From contig CAMDGX010000002.1 in the NCBI GenBank assembly GCA_945897825.1, forward strand, positions 1-64,000: a stretch of DNA of 64,000 bases. Reading direction: 5' to 3'. Every line of letters begins with the position of its first letter. Position 1 is the stretch's first letter. Below are positions 19,769 through 27,614 of the stretch, piece after piece. Origin of the DNA: Asaia bogorensis. Its GTDB lineage: Bacteria > Pseudomonadota > Alphaproteobacteria > Acetobacterales > Acetobacteraceae. A program made the translations under genes and the position numbers. Under the pieces are notes generated by a model. That model saw only the letters and a list, made by a program, of their open reading frames with translations. It was not told the origin of the DNA and made no database searches.

Positions 19769-20590
19769 ATGGGCAAGGCGCTGAGCGCGGCGCAGGTCGC
19801 GCGCTACTGCGAGACCGGTGCGCTGCATCCGCTGCGCGTGTTGTCGGAGGAGGACGCGGCGGTGTGCCTGCGGCAGCTGGAGGCGGAGGAGGCGCGCCGC
19901 GCCGGGCGGCTGCCGCCGGCGCTGAACGCCAAGGCGCATTTGCTGCTGCCGTGGCTGTGGGACCTCGTGCACCTGCCGGCGATCGTGGATGCGGTGGAGG
20001 ACCTGCTGGGGCCGGACCTGCTGTGCTGGGGCACCAGCTTCATCTCCAAGTCCGGGCGGGACGACCGCCATGTCACTTGGCACCAGGACGCGACGCACTG
20101 GCACCTCACCGCCCCGCGCGCGGTGACGGCGTGGCTGGCGCTGACGCCGAGCACGCGGGAGAACGGCTGCGTGCGCGTGCTGCCCGGGACGCATCGCGGC
20201 GCGGTGGCGCATCGCGACAGCGGCGACCGGCTGAACATGCTGGGCATGCGCGAGGAGGTGGCCGCACCCATCGACGGCGCGGCGGCGGAGGACATGGCGT
20301 TGGCGCCGGGCGAGATGTCGCTGCACCATCCGCTGGTGATCCACGGCTCCGAGCCCAACCGCTCCGGCGCGCGGCGGACGGGCTTCGCCATCCGCTACAT
20401 CGCCGGCGACGTCGGCCAGGCGGACGGGTTGGCGAATTCCGCCACGCTGGTGCGCGGGCGCGACCATGGGCTGTTCGCGCCGGAAGTGGCGCCGGAAGGG
20501 CCGTTCCATCCCGACGCGATGCGCCGCCATGCCGATGTGGTGCGCCAGGGCATGCGGGTGATCTTCGGCGCGGGGCGCGCGGCGGGATGA
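19769..20590 (+). CDS. Phytanoyl-CoA dioxygenase (PhyH) family oxygenase, copy 2
   Basis: A 273-residue paralogue of the preceding gene with all active-site residues kept: His105 and Asp107 in WHQDATHW, His192 in VIHGSEPNR, and Arg residues in ARRTGFAIRYI. The shared blocks LLLPWLWDLVH, GPDLLCWG, LAPGEMSLHH and TLVRGRDHG align without gaps. Both copies look functional, which suggests two hydroxylations or two substrates rather than decay of one copy. It couples to the P450 gene by an ATGA overlap. Confidence 0.85.
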   Translation: MGKALSAAQVARYCETGALHPLRVLSEEDAAVCLRQLEAEEARRAGRLPPALNAKAHLLLPWLWDLVHLPAIVDAVEDLLGPDLLCWGTSFISKSGRDDRHVTWHQDATHWHLTAPRAVTAWLALTPSTRENGCVRVLPGTHRGAVAHRDSGDRLNMLGMREEVAAPIDGAAAEDMALAPGEMSLHHPLVIHGSEPNRSGARRTGFAIRYIAGDVGQADGLANSATLVRGRDHGLFAPEVAPEGPFHPDAMRRHADVVRQGMRVIFGAGRAAG

Positions 20591-21726
20591 TCGCGGCCGG
20601 GCTGGCCGATCCCGACCTGGCGCCGGCGCCGCCGGAACCGCCGGTCTGGGTGGAGGGGCTGCGGGCCTGGATGGTGTCGGCCCATGCCGATGTGCAGGCC
20701 CTGTTGCGCCTGCGGACGATGGCCCCGCCGGATCCGCGCGCCTTACTGGGCCGGGTCGAGGCGCGCACCGGGCGCAGCTATCCGCACCTCGCCGCCGTGC
20801 TGGACGGCACGATGCTGTTCCAGACCGGCCCGCGCCATGCCAACGCGCGCCAGGTGATGGGCGGCGTGCTGGCCGGGCTGTCGCGGCGCTGGAGCGCCGA
20901 TGCTCTGCGCGCCGAGGCCGACGCCATCCTGGCCGCACTGCCGGACGATGCGACGCTTGATGTGGCGGGGGGGCTGGCCGAGGAACTGCCGTGCCGGGTC
21001 GCCGGCGACATGCTGGGCCTCGCCCCGCACCGGCTGCGGCGTCTGCGCGCGATGAGCCAGCAGGTGACGGCGGTGTGGCGGCCGCTGCCTTCGCTGCGCG
21101 AATATGCGCGGCTGGAGGCACTGTGTGCGGAGGCGCATGCCGACCTCGCCGCCGCCCCACCCTGCCTGCCCGGCGCCGCGGCGGACGCGCTGGACGTGCC
21201 GCTGGCCGACCTGGTGATGTTCCTGGTGATCGCCGCCGTCGACAGCACCGCCAGCTCGATCGGCGCCGGGCTCGACCTGCTGGCGCGCGACCGGGCGCTG
21301 CAGGCGCGGCTGCGTGCCGACCCGCATCTGGTCGACGGCTTCGTGGCCGAGACGCTGCGGCTGGCCGGGCCGTTGCGCCGTCTGAACGACCGGATTGCCC
21401 AGGTGCCGACGACGATCGGCGGGGTGGAGATGCCCGCCGGGGCAACGGCGATCCCGCAGGTCGATCGTGCCCATCGTGACCCGCTTGCCTATCCGGACCC
21501 GCATCGCATCGACCTCACTCGGACCGGGCCGGCCACGCTGGGCTTCGGCGGCGGCGGCCATGCCTGCCAGGGCGGGGTGCTGGGGCAGGCGCAGGTGGCG
21601 GCGATGCTGGGCGCCGTGCTGGAGCGGTTCGACATCGCGCTGGGGCCCGGGCGGCGGGCGCTCGCCGAGGACCCGATCCTGCGGCGCTATGAGGCGTTGC
21701 CGCTGCGCCTGGCACGGGTGGCGTGA
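20587..21726 (+). CDS. Cytochrome P450
   Basis: A 379-residue soluble bacterial P450. The haem-ligand loop is LGFGGGGHACQGG with Cys327; the K-helix ETLR is at 255-258. The I-helix oxygen-activation site reads AAVDSTASS, with Asp219-Ser220 in place of the usual Asp/Glu-Thr. There is no membrane anchor. With an ACP, an acyl-AMP ligase and a phosphopantetheinyl transferase in the same cluster, hydroxylation of an ACP-bound chain is likely, as for known carrier-dependent P450s. No ferredoxin or reductase is encoded nearby, so redox partners must come from elsewhere. Confidence 0.88.
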   Translation: MIAAGLADPDLAPAPPEPPVWVEGLRAWMVSAHADVQALLRLRTMAPPDPRALLGRVEARTGRSYPHLAAVLDGTMLFQTGPRHANARQVMGGVLAGLSRRWSADALRAEADAILAALPDDATLDVAGGLAEELPCRVAGDMLGLAPHRLRRLRAMSQQVTAVWRPLPSLREYARLEALCAEAHADLAAAPPCLPGAAADALDVPLADLVMFLVIAAVDSTASSIGAGLDLLARDRALQARLRADPHLVDGFVAETLRLAGPLRRLNDRIAQVPTTIGGVEMPAGATAIPQVDRAHRDPLAYPDPHRIDLTRTGPATLGFGGGGHACQGGVLGQAQVAAMLGAVLERFDIALGPGRRALAEDPILRRYEALPLRLARVA

Positions 21727-22397
21727 GCGGAGCGCCGCACGACGCCGCCCTGCCCGCGCGCATCGCCGCCTGGGTTCGGGCGGTCGCGCCGGCGGGCGTG
21801 GCGGTGGCGGTTGACCGTGTCGGGCCGGCGGCGCCGTTCGATGCGGCGGAGGCGGCGGTGGTCGCACGGGCCGGGGCGGGGCGACGGGACACGTTCGCGA
21901 CCGGACGGCGTCTCGCCCGCGCCGCGCTGTTCGAGCTTGGCGCCATGCCGGGCAGCCTGCCGGCGGATGACGACGGGGTGCCGCGATGGCCCGCGGGATT
22001 CATGGGCTCGATCAGCCATGCGGACGGGCTTTGCATCGCACTCGCCGGGCGGGCGGGGGACCTCGCGGGCATCGGGGTCGATCTCGAGCGCGCCGAACGG
22101 GTGGTGCCGGCGCTCGCGCGGCGGATCTGCCGGGTGGATGAATCCAACCCGGGTGACGCCGCCGTGCTCGCGCTGCGGTTTGCCGCGAAGGAGGCGGTGT
22201 TCAAGGCGTATTTCCCGTCGACCCGGTGCCGGCTGGGCTTCCAGGATGTTCATGTGGCCATCGCGCCGGCATCCGATCGCTTCGAGGTGCGGCTGGCCTG
22301 CACGGCCAGGCCGGCGTTGGGTAGCCGGCGCGCATTCGACGGCCGGCTTGCCCGGTTCGGGCATCATGTCGTCGCCGGCGTGTGGGTTGCGCGATGA
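21723..22397 (+). CDS. 4'-phosphopantetheinyl transferase (EntD/Sfp type)
   Basis: A 224-residue enzyme that attaches the phosphopantetheine arm of CoA to carrier proteins. The EntD-like N-terminal motif FATGRRLARAAL, the MGSISHADGL segment, the magnesium-binding GVDLERAE and RFAAKEAVFKAY are all present. It uses a GTG start in a GTGA overlap with the P450 stop. Its place at the end of the operon supports a dedicated role in activating the ACP encoded at 17807. Confidence 0.9.
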   Translation: MSGAPHDAALPARIAAWVRAVAPAGVAVAVDRVGPAAPFDAAEAAVVARAGAGRRDTFATGRRLARAALFELGAMPGSLPADDDGVPRWPAGFMGSISHADGLCIALAGRAGDLAGIGVDLERAERVVPALARRICRVDESNPGDAAVLALRFAAKEAVFKAYFPSTRCRLGFQDVHVAIAPASDRFEVRLACTARPALGSRRAFDGRLARFGHHVVAGVWVAR

Positions 22398-22424
22398 GCG
22401 AGGCGGCGCGGGCGGGGCCTGGCC

Positions 22425-23099
22425 CTACCGGTCGCGCCGGTTGGCCGCCTGGCCTTCCGTTCGCCAGCGTTCGACGGTCATCGTGGACAGGTCGAAGCGG
22501 TCGCGGGTGGTGGCGTAGCCATGGCCGCCCATGCGGCCGAGAGCGTCGAGCGCCGCGGGATCGACATGGAGGGTGGCGGGGTCGACCACGTGGGGCGCGA
22601 AATGGGCGAACAGGACCTCGCCCAGGATGATCTCGCGCGAATTGCCGATGCCGAGCGTCGTGTGCTGCCGGCATTCGAAGGAAGCGGGCGCTTCGGCGAT
22701 GAAGGGGCATGGGACGCGGATGCCGGGGCGGGCGGTGAAGCCGGCCTGGGCGAGTTCGTCGATGCCGGGTTCGAACGGCACGGCGCAGACATTCATCGCC
22801 TCGGCCATGGCATCGGAGACGATGTTGACGGTGAAGGCCAGCGTGTCGCGCACGTTGCGGCCGGTGTCCTTTTGCGGGCCGGTCGGGCGGTATTCGACGC
22901 CGAGGGCGAGAATGGCCGGGTCGGCGGAGAGGCAGTTGAAGAAGCTGAACGGCGCGGCATTGACGACGCCGTCGCGGGAGATGGTGGTGACGAGCGCGAT
23001 GGGGCGGGGCACCACGGCGCCGATCAGCAGCTTGTAGCGCTCGCGCCCGGTGAGGGCGGCGAAGTCGAAGGTGACGGCGGTGTGCGGCTTGTCGTTCAC
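22425..23099 (-). CDS. Flavin reductase-domain protein (DIM6/NTAB family)
   Basis: A 224-residue FMN-binding split-barrel protein of the family that includes reductase partners of flavin monooxygenases. The signature is LIGAVVPRPIALVTTIS near residue 25, followed by NAAPFSFFNCLSADPAILAL. I chose a GTG start at 23099 because it forms a GTGA overlap with the upstream regulator's stop; the longer frame upstream is only the regulator gene read in another frame. It shares a transcript with the GntR regulator and is divergent from the ABC importer and amidohydrolases, pointing to catabolism of an imported nitrogen compound. Confidence 0.85.
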   Translation of the reverse strand: MNDKPHTAVTFDFAALTGRERYKLLIGAVVPRPIALVTTISRDGVVNAAPFSFFNCLSADPAILALGVEYRPTGPQKDTGRNVRDTLAFTVNIVSDAMAEAMNVCAVPFEPGIDELAQAGFTARPGIRVPCPFIAEAPASFECRQHTTLGIGNSREIILGEVLFAHFAPHVVDPATLHVDPAALDALGRMGGHGYATTRDRFDLSTMTVERWRTEGQAANRRDR

Positions 23100-23872
23100 G
23101 TGCGGGGCCTTGCTGTGGGCGGGCGCGGCGCGGGGCCGAGGCCCTCGCGGTCGGCGAAGGGCGCCAGGAGCTGGCGGATGTCGGCCGGGTAGGGGGTGGC
23201 CAGGACGGCGCGCTCGGCCACGGCCTGCAGGTGCGCGTCCATCAGCGCGGCGGCGCGGGCCGCGTCGCCATTCTGCAGGGCCGCGAGAATCTGCTGGTGT
23301 TCGGAGATGGCGCATTCCGGCGAGTGCGGGCGGCCATAGACGGAGAGAATGAGGGCGCAGCGCGAGGATACCTCGTCGATGTAGCGCTCCAGCAGCGCAT
23401 TGCCGGACATCTGCGCGAGCAGCAGGTGGAACTCGCCGGCCAAGCGGATGGATTCCGGGCCGCCGCGGGCGCGGGCCTCGTCCTCGCGGGCGATGTGCTC
23501 GCGCAACTCGCGCACCTGCTCGGACGAGAGGCGGCCGGCGAGAAGCTCCATCATCAGCCGTTCCAGGCCGCGCCGGACCTCGAAGGCATCGCGCGCCTCG
23601 TCGAGCGACGGCAGGGCGACCGTGGCGCCGCGGTTGGGCTTGATCTCGACCAATCCTTCGATGGCGAGGCGGGTAAGGGCTTCGCGCACCAGGGTGCGGC
23701 TGACTCCGAAGCGTTCGCCGATGGTGTCTTCCGGCAGCTTGGTTCCGGCGCGCAGGGCCTGCTCGATGATGGCGCGGCGCAGGGCGCGATAGACCGCCTG
23801 GGCACGGGCACCGGCGGGCGCCGGCGGGCCGATGCGCGTCGGTGCGGCGGGGGGCTTGGCTGCGCGGGGCAT
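23096..23872 (-). CDS. GntR-family transcriptional regulator (FCD/FadR subfamily)
   Basis: A 258-residue regulator. An N-terminal winged helix (AVYRALRRAIIEQALRAG, RFGVSRTLVREALTRLAIEG) is followed by an all-helical FCD ligand domain with the metal-type positions EVRRGLE, EFHLLLAQMSGN and EHQQILAAL. The ATG at 23872 opens the conserved region; the longer frame reaching 24166 has no family similarity. It is divergent from the importer operon, with palindromic sites in the 175-bp gap, so it most likely represses the operon until a substrate is present. Confidence 0.88.
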   Translation of the reverse strand: MPRAAKPPAAPTRIGPPAPAGARAQAVYRALRRAIIEQALRAGTKLPEDTIGERFGVSRTLVREALTRLAIEGLVEIKPNRGATVALPSLDEARDAFEVRRGLERLMMELLAGRLSSEQVRELREHIAREDEARARGGPESIRLAGEFHLLLAQMSGNALLERYIDEVSSRCALILSVYGRPHSPECAISEHQQILAALQNGDAARAAALMDAHLQAVAERAVLATPYPADIRQLLAPFADREGLGPAPRPPTARPRT

Positions 23873-23925
23873 GGCTGGAGGCGTTTCCTTTCCTTCCGGC
23901 GCGGTGAATTCACTTGTCGCTGGAA

Positions 23926-23937
23926 ATTGTATGCAAT
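23926..23937. promoter_or_regulatory. Putative GntR operator 1
   Basis: ATTGTATGCAAT is a near-perfect dyad resembling the ATTGTATACAAT-type operators of FCD-subfamily GntR regulators. It lies 54 bp upstream of the regulator start in the divergent promoter region. Confidence 0.5.
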
Positions 23938-23956
23938 ACGCTCTTGAAACTGCATG

Positions 23957-23968
23957 CAAGCATGCTTG
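23957..23968. promoter_or_regulatory. Putative GntR operator 2
   Basis: CAAGCATGCTTG is a perfect 12-bp palindrome about 30 bp from the first dyad and about 80 bp upstream of the importer gene. It overlaps TGCATGCA just before it. It could be a second operator or part of the importer promoter. Confidence 0.4.
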
Positions 23969-24047
23969 ACGTATGGGCGCAATACGCCCGCGAAATGGGC
24001 ATATTGCTGAATTTTTGGGCGCATCGGCGCCGGCAATGGAGGTTGAC

Positions 24048-25670
24048 ATGCTGCAATCGCTTCGTCGGATCGGCGCTTCCTCGCGGCGTGGCTGGTTGCT
24101 GGGGGCCGCGGTGGCGCTCGGCCTCGGCGCCCTGGGCGCCACGCCGGCCGATGCCCAGCAGGGCAAGACGTTGAAATGGGGTGCGGCGCGCGAGATCGCC
24201 TCGCTTGACCCCTACTCGTTCGGCGAGACATTCACGCTCGCGGTGCTCAACCACGTCTATGAAGGGCTGGTGCGCTACACTGGCGATCTCAGCATCGAGC
24301 CGGCCCTGGCGACCAGTTGGGAGACCGTGTCGCCCACCGTGTGGCGCTTCAAGCTGCGCCCCGGCGTCACCTTCCACAACGGCGAGGCGCTGACCGCCGA
24401 CGACGTGATCGCCTCGCTCGCCCGCGTCACCCACGAGACGTCGCCGCTGAAGGGCAACCTTCCCGCCTACAAGGCGGCGCGCAAGATCGACGACCTCACC
24501 GTCGAGATCGAGGTCAACGGGCCCTATCCGCTGCTGCTCAACGACCTCACCAACATCTACATTCTGTCCAAGAAATGGATGGAGGCGAACAACGCCCTGC
24601 TGCCGACCGACAGCGGCAAGGGCATCAAGGGCTATGCCACCGACAACGCCAACGGCACCGGCCCGTTCAGCGTCGAATCCCGCCGCCCGGATGCGCGCAC
24701 GGTGTTCGTGGTGAACCCGAAGTGGTGGGACACGCCGCAGCACAACATCGCGCGCATCGAGTTCTCGCCGATCGCCTCGGCCGCGACCCGCGTCGCCGCC
24801 ATGCTGTCCGGCGAGATCGACTTCACCAACGTGGCCCCGCTGCAGGACCTGCCGCGCCTGGCCGCCGCCCCTGGCGTGAAGGTGATGCAGAGCAACGAGC
24901 TGCGCACGGTCTATTTCGCCATGAACCTGGGCGACCGGCTCACCGGCAGCGACATCAAGGACCGCAACCCGCTGAAGGACATCCGGGTGCGCGAGGCGCT
25001 GTATCGCGCCATCGACATCGAGGCGGTGCATCGGCGCGCCATGCGCGGCCTGTCGCGCAACACCGGATCGGTGGTCGCCCCGGCGATTCCCGGCTTCGTG
25101 CCGGCGCTGGACACCCGCCTGCCATTCGATCCCGATGGCGCCAGGAAGCTGCTGGCCGAGGCCGGCTACCCCAACGGGTTCAGCTTCGGCATGAACTGCG
25201 TCAGCGACGGGTTGGTGAACGAGGAGGAGTTCTGCCAAGCGGTGGCCAGCATGTGGACGCGCGTCGGGCTGAAGGCCACGCTCGACCTCGCGCCGCGCAG
25301 CCAACAGACGCCCAAGCGCGTGAAGGGCGAGTTCGACGTCATCTCCTTCGGTTGGGCCAACGAGCCGATGATCGACGCCTATTCCATCCTGGTGCAGGTG
25401 GTGCGCAGCAAGAGCGGCGCCGGCGGCGTGTTCAACTGGGGCAACTGGGGCCGGGCGGACATGGACGCGCTGATCGATCAGGCGGGCGTGGAGCTCGACC
25501 GGCCGAAGCGGCTGGCGCTGATGACCGAGGCGCTGACCATCCTGAAGCGCGAGCACCTGTTCATCCCGCTGCACCAGCAGCCCATGGCCTGGGCCGCCCG
25601 GGGCAACATCCTCACCATGGTCCAGGCCAGCGACAACAAGCCGCGCCTGTGGCTGACGAAGATGCAGTAA
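24048..25670 (+). CDS. ABC transporter substrate-binding protein, peptide/nickel (family 5) type
   Basis: Periplasmic solute receptor of 540 residues with a cleavable signal peptide (two Arg pairs, then LLGAAVALGLGALGATPADA, with cleavage likely after ADA). The mature part shows family features: ASLDPYSFGETFTLAVLNHVYEGL, FKLRPGVTFHNGEALTADDV and VREALYRAID. ATG 24048 is preceded by GGAGG at ideal spacing, so it is preferred to in-frame ATGs at 23973 and 24036. It heads an operon with two permeases, two amidohydrolases and two ATPases. The ligand is probably the amidohydrolase substrate. Confidence 0.92.
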   Translation: MLQSLRRIGASSRRGWLLGAAVALGLGALGATPADAQQGKTLKWGAAREIASLDPYSFGETFTLAVLNHVYEGLVRYTGDLSIEPALATSWETVSPTVWRFKLRPGVTFHNGEALTADDVIASLARVTHETSPLKGNLPAYKAARKIDDLTVEIEVNGPYPLLLNDLTNIYILSKKWMEANNALLPTDSGKGIKGYATDNANGTGPFSVESRRPDARTVFVVNPKWWDTPQHNIARIEFSPIASAATRVAAMLSGEIDFTNVAPLQDLPRLAAAPGVKVMQSNELRTVYFAMNLGDRLTGSDIKDRNPLKDIRVREALYRAIDIEAVHRRAMRGLSRNTGSVVAPAIPGFVPALDTRLPFDPDGARKLLAEAGYPNGFSFGMNCVSDGLVNEEEFCQAVASMWTRVGLKATLDLAPRSQQTPKRVKGEFDVISFGWANEPMIDAYSILVQVVRSKSGAGGVFNWGNWGRADMDALIDQAGVELDRPKRLALMTEALTILKREHLFIPLHQQPMAWAARGNILTMVQASDNKPRLWLTKMQ

Positions 25671-25691
25671 GGGACAGGGGCAAGCGGGCCG

Positions 25692-26675
25692 ATGCTCGCC
25701 TTCCTGACCAGGCGGCTGCTGAACGCGGCGGGGGTGATGCTCACCGTCGCGTTCCTCGCCTTCATGATCTTCCGCTTCGTGGGCGATCCCGTGGAGCTGA
25801 TGCTCAACGAACAGGCGAGCCAGGCGCAGCGCGACGAGTTGCGCACCCGCCTGGGGCTCGACCGCAGCTTCCCGCTGCAATACGCCAGCTTCGTCCTCAA
25901 TGCCGCGCGCGGCGAGTTTGGCATCTCCTACCGCAACCAGCAGGACGTGATCGTGCTGATCGCCGAGCGGCTGCCGGCCACACTGGAGCTGGTGCTGGTG
26001 GCCACCTTCCTGTCGTTGGCGATCGGCATTCCGCTCGGCGTCTACACCGCGATCGCGCGCAATTCCTGGCCGGCCCAGGCGCTGCAGTTCCTCTCGGTGC
26101 TCGGCGTGTCGCTGCCGAGCTTTGCCGTGGGCATCCTGCTGATCCTGCTGTTCTCCGTCACCCTCGGCTGGCTGCCCGCCTTCGGGCGCGGCGAGGTGGT
26201 GCAGATCGGCTGGTGGAGCACCGGGCTGCTCACCCCGAGCGGCCGGATGGCGCTGATCCTGCCGGGCATCACGCTGTCGCTGTTCCAGATCACCCTGGTG
26301 ATGCGCCTGGTGCGGGCGGAGATGCTGGAGACGCTGCGCACCGACTTCATCCGCTTCGCCCGCGCGCGCGGGCTGCGCAACCACGCGATCAACTTTCGCC
26401 ACGCGCTGCGCAACTGCCTGATGCCGGTGATCACCGTCACCGGGCTGCAGATCGGCAACCTGATCGCCTTCGCGCTGGTGACCGAGACAGTGTTCCAGTG
26501 GCCGGGCATGGGCATGCTGTTCGTCCAGGCGGTGACCTTCGTCGACATCCCGGTGATGGCCGCGTACCTGATGCTGGTCAGCCTGGTGTTCGTGGTGCTG
26601 AACACGTTGGTCGACCTCACCTACGCCCTCGTCGACCCCCGGCTGCGCCAGGACCAGGTGCGCGCCAATGGCTGA
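25692..26675 (+). CDS. ABC transporter permease, DppB-like
   Basis: A 327-residue inner-membrane protein with about six membrane spans. The N-terminal FLTRRLLNAAGVMLTVAFLAF is typical of DppB. The cytoplasmic EAA-type loop (FIRFARARGLRNHAINFRHAL) contacts the ATPases, and the periplasmic loop after the first span is long, as is usual. It overlaps the next permease gene by 8 bp. Confidence 0.92.
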   Translation: MLAFLTRRLLNAAGVMLTVAFLAFMIFRFVGDPVELMLNEQASQAQRDELRTRLGLDRSFPLQYASFVLNAARGEFGISYRNQQDVIVLIAERLPATLELVLVATFLSLAIGIPLGVYTAIARNSWPAQALQFLSVLGVSLPSFAVGILLILLFSVTLGWLPAFGRGEVVQIGWWSTGLLTPSGRMALILPGITLSLFQITLVMRLVRAEMLETLRTDFIRFARARGLRNHAINFRHALRNCLMPVITVTGLQIGNLIAFALVTETVFQWPGMGMLFVQAVTFVDIPVMAAYLMLVSLVFVVLNTLVDLTYALVDPRLRQDQVRANG

Positions 26676-27585
26676 CAATGCGCTGGCGCGCTGGCTCGAC
26701 AGCGACATGGGGGCGAGCTTCCGCGCCTCGCCGGTTGCCTGCGCCTCCTTCGCGGTCATCGTGCTGGTGGCGGCCAGCGCCTTCCTCGCGCCGCTGATCG
26801 CGCCGCAGAACCCCTACGACATCGGCCAGCTGTTCATCGAGAAGGCCGAGATCCCGCCGATCTGGACGCGCGACGGCGAGTGGCCGTTCATCCTCGGCAC
26901 CGACCCGCAGGGCCGCGACGTGCTCAGCGCCATCCTCTACGGCACGCGCATGTCGTTGCTGATCGGCGTGGCCGCGGTGGCGGTGAGCATGACGATCGGG
27001 GTGACGATCGGGCTCGCCGCGGGCTTCCTGGGCGGCTGGGTGGACAACCTGCTGATGCGGGTTGCGGACACCGTGCTGTCCATCCCGACGCTGCTGGTGG
27101 CGATCCTGGTCAGTGCCGTGTTCCGCGCCTTGCTGCCGCCGGGGCTGCGCGAGCCGTTCGCGGCGGTGATCCTGGTGGCGTCGATCTCGCTGACCGGCTG
27201 GGTGCAGTATGCCCGCACCGTGCGCGCCTCCACGATGGTCGAGCGGCGCAAGGAGTATGCCCAGGCCGCCCGCATCATCGGCGTCTCGCCCGCGCGTATC
27301 ATGCGCCGCCACATCCTGCCCAACACGCTGACCCCGGTGCTGGTCGCCGCCACGTTGAACCTCGGCCTCGCCATTCTCGCCGAGGCCACGCTGTCGTTCC
27401 TTGGCGTCGGCATGCCGATCACCCAGCCTTCGCTCGGGGCGCTGATCCGCATCGGCAACCAGTACCTGTTCTCCGGCGCCTGGTGGCTGGTGGTGTTCCC
27501 CTCGGTGCAGCTCGGCCTCATTGTGCTGTCGGTGAACCTGCTCGGCGACTGGCTGCGCGACGCCCTCAACCCCAAGCTCAACTGA
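26668..27585 (+). CDS. ABC transporter permease, DppC-like
   Basis: A 305-residue partner of the DppB-like permease. Hallmarks are the N-terminal cytoplasmic segment, FILGTDPQGRDVLSAILYGT, and the EAA loop with EYAQAARIIGVSPARIM. The C-terminal span AILAEATLSFLGVGM is typical. It completes the membrane channel of the importer. Confidence 0.92.
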   Translation: MADNALARWLDSDMGASFRASPVACASFAVIVLVAASAFLAPLIAPQNPYDIGQLFIEKAEIPPIWTRDGEWPFILGTDPQGRDVLSAILYGTRMSLLIGVAAVAVSMTIGVTIGLAAGFLGGWVDNLLMRVADTVLSIPTLLVAILVSAVFRALLPPGLREPFAAVILVASISLTGWVQYARTVRASTMVERRKEYAQAARIIGVSPARIMRRHILPNTLTPVLVAATLNLGLAILAEATLSFLGVGMPITQPSLGALIRIGNQYLFSGAWWLVVFPSVQLGLIVLSVNLLGDWLRDALNPKLN

Positions 27586-27614
27586 ACCGGCACCAGACCG
27601 GTGGAGGAATGACC

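Noticed and set aside
23910-26759. 949-codon minus-strand frame opposite the binding protein and first permease
   Set aside because: Composition is rich in His/Arg/Gln/Gly with no recognisable domain. The plus strand has clear family motifs throughout.
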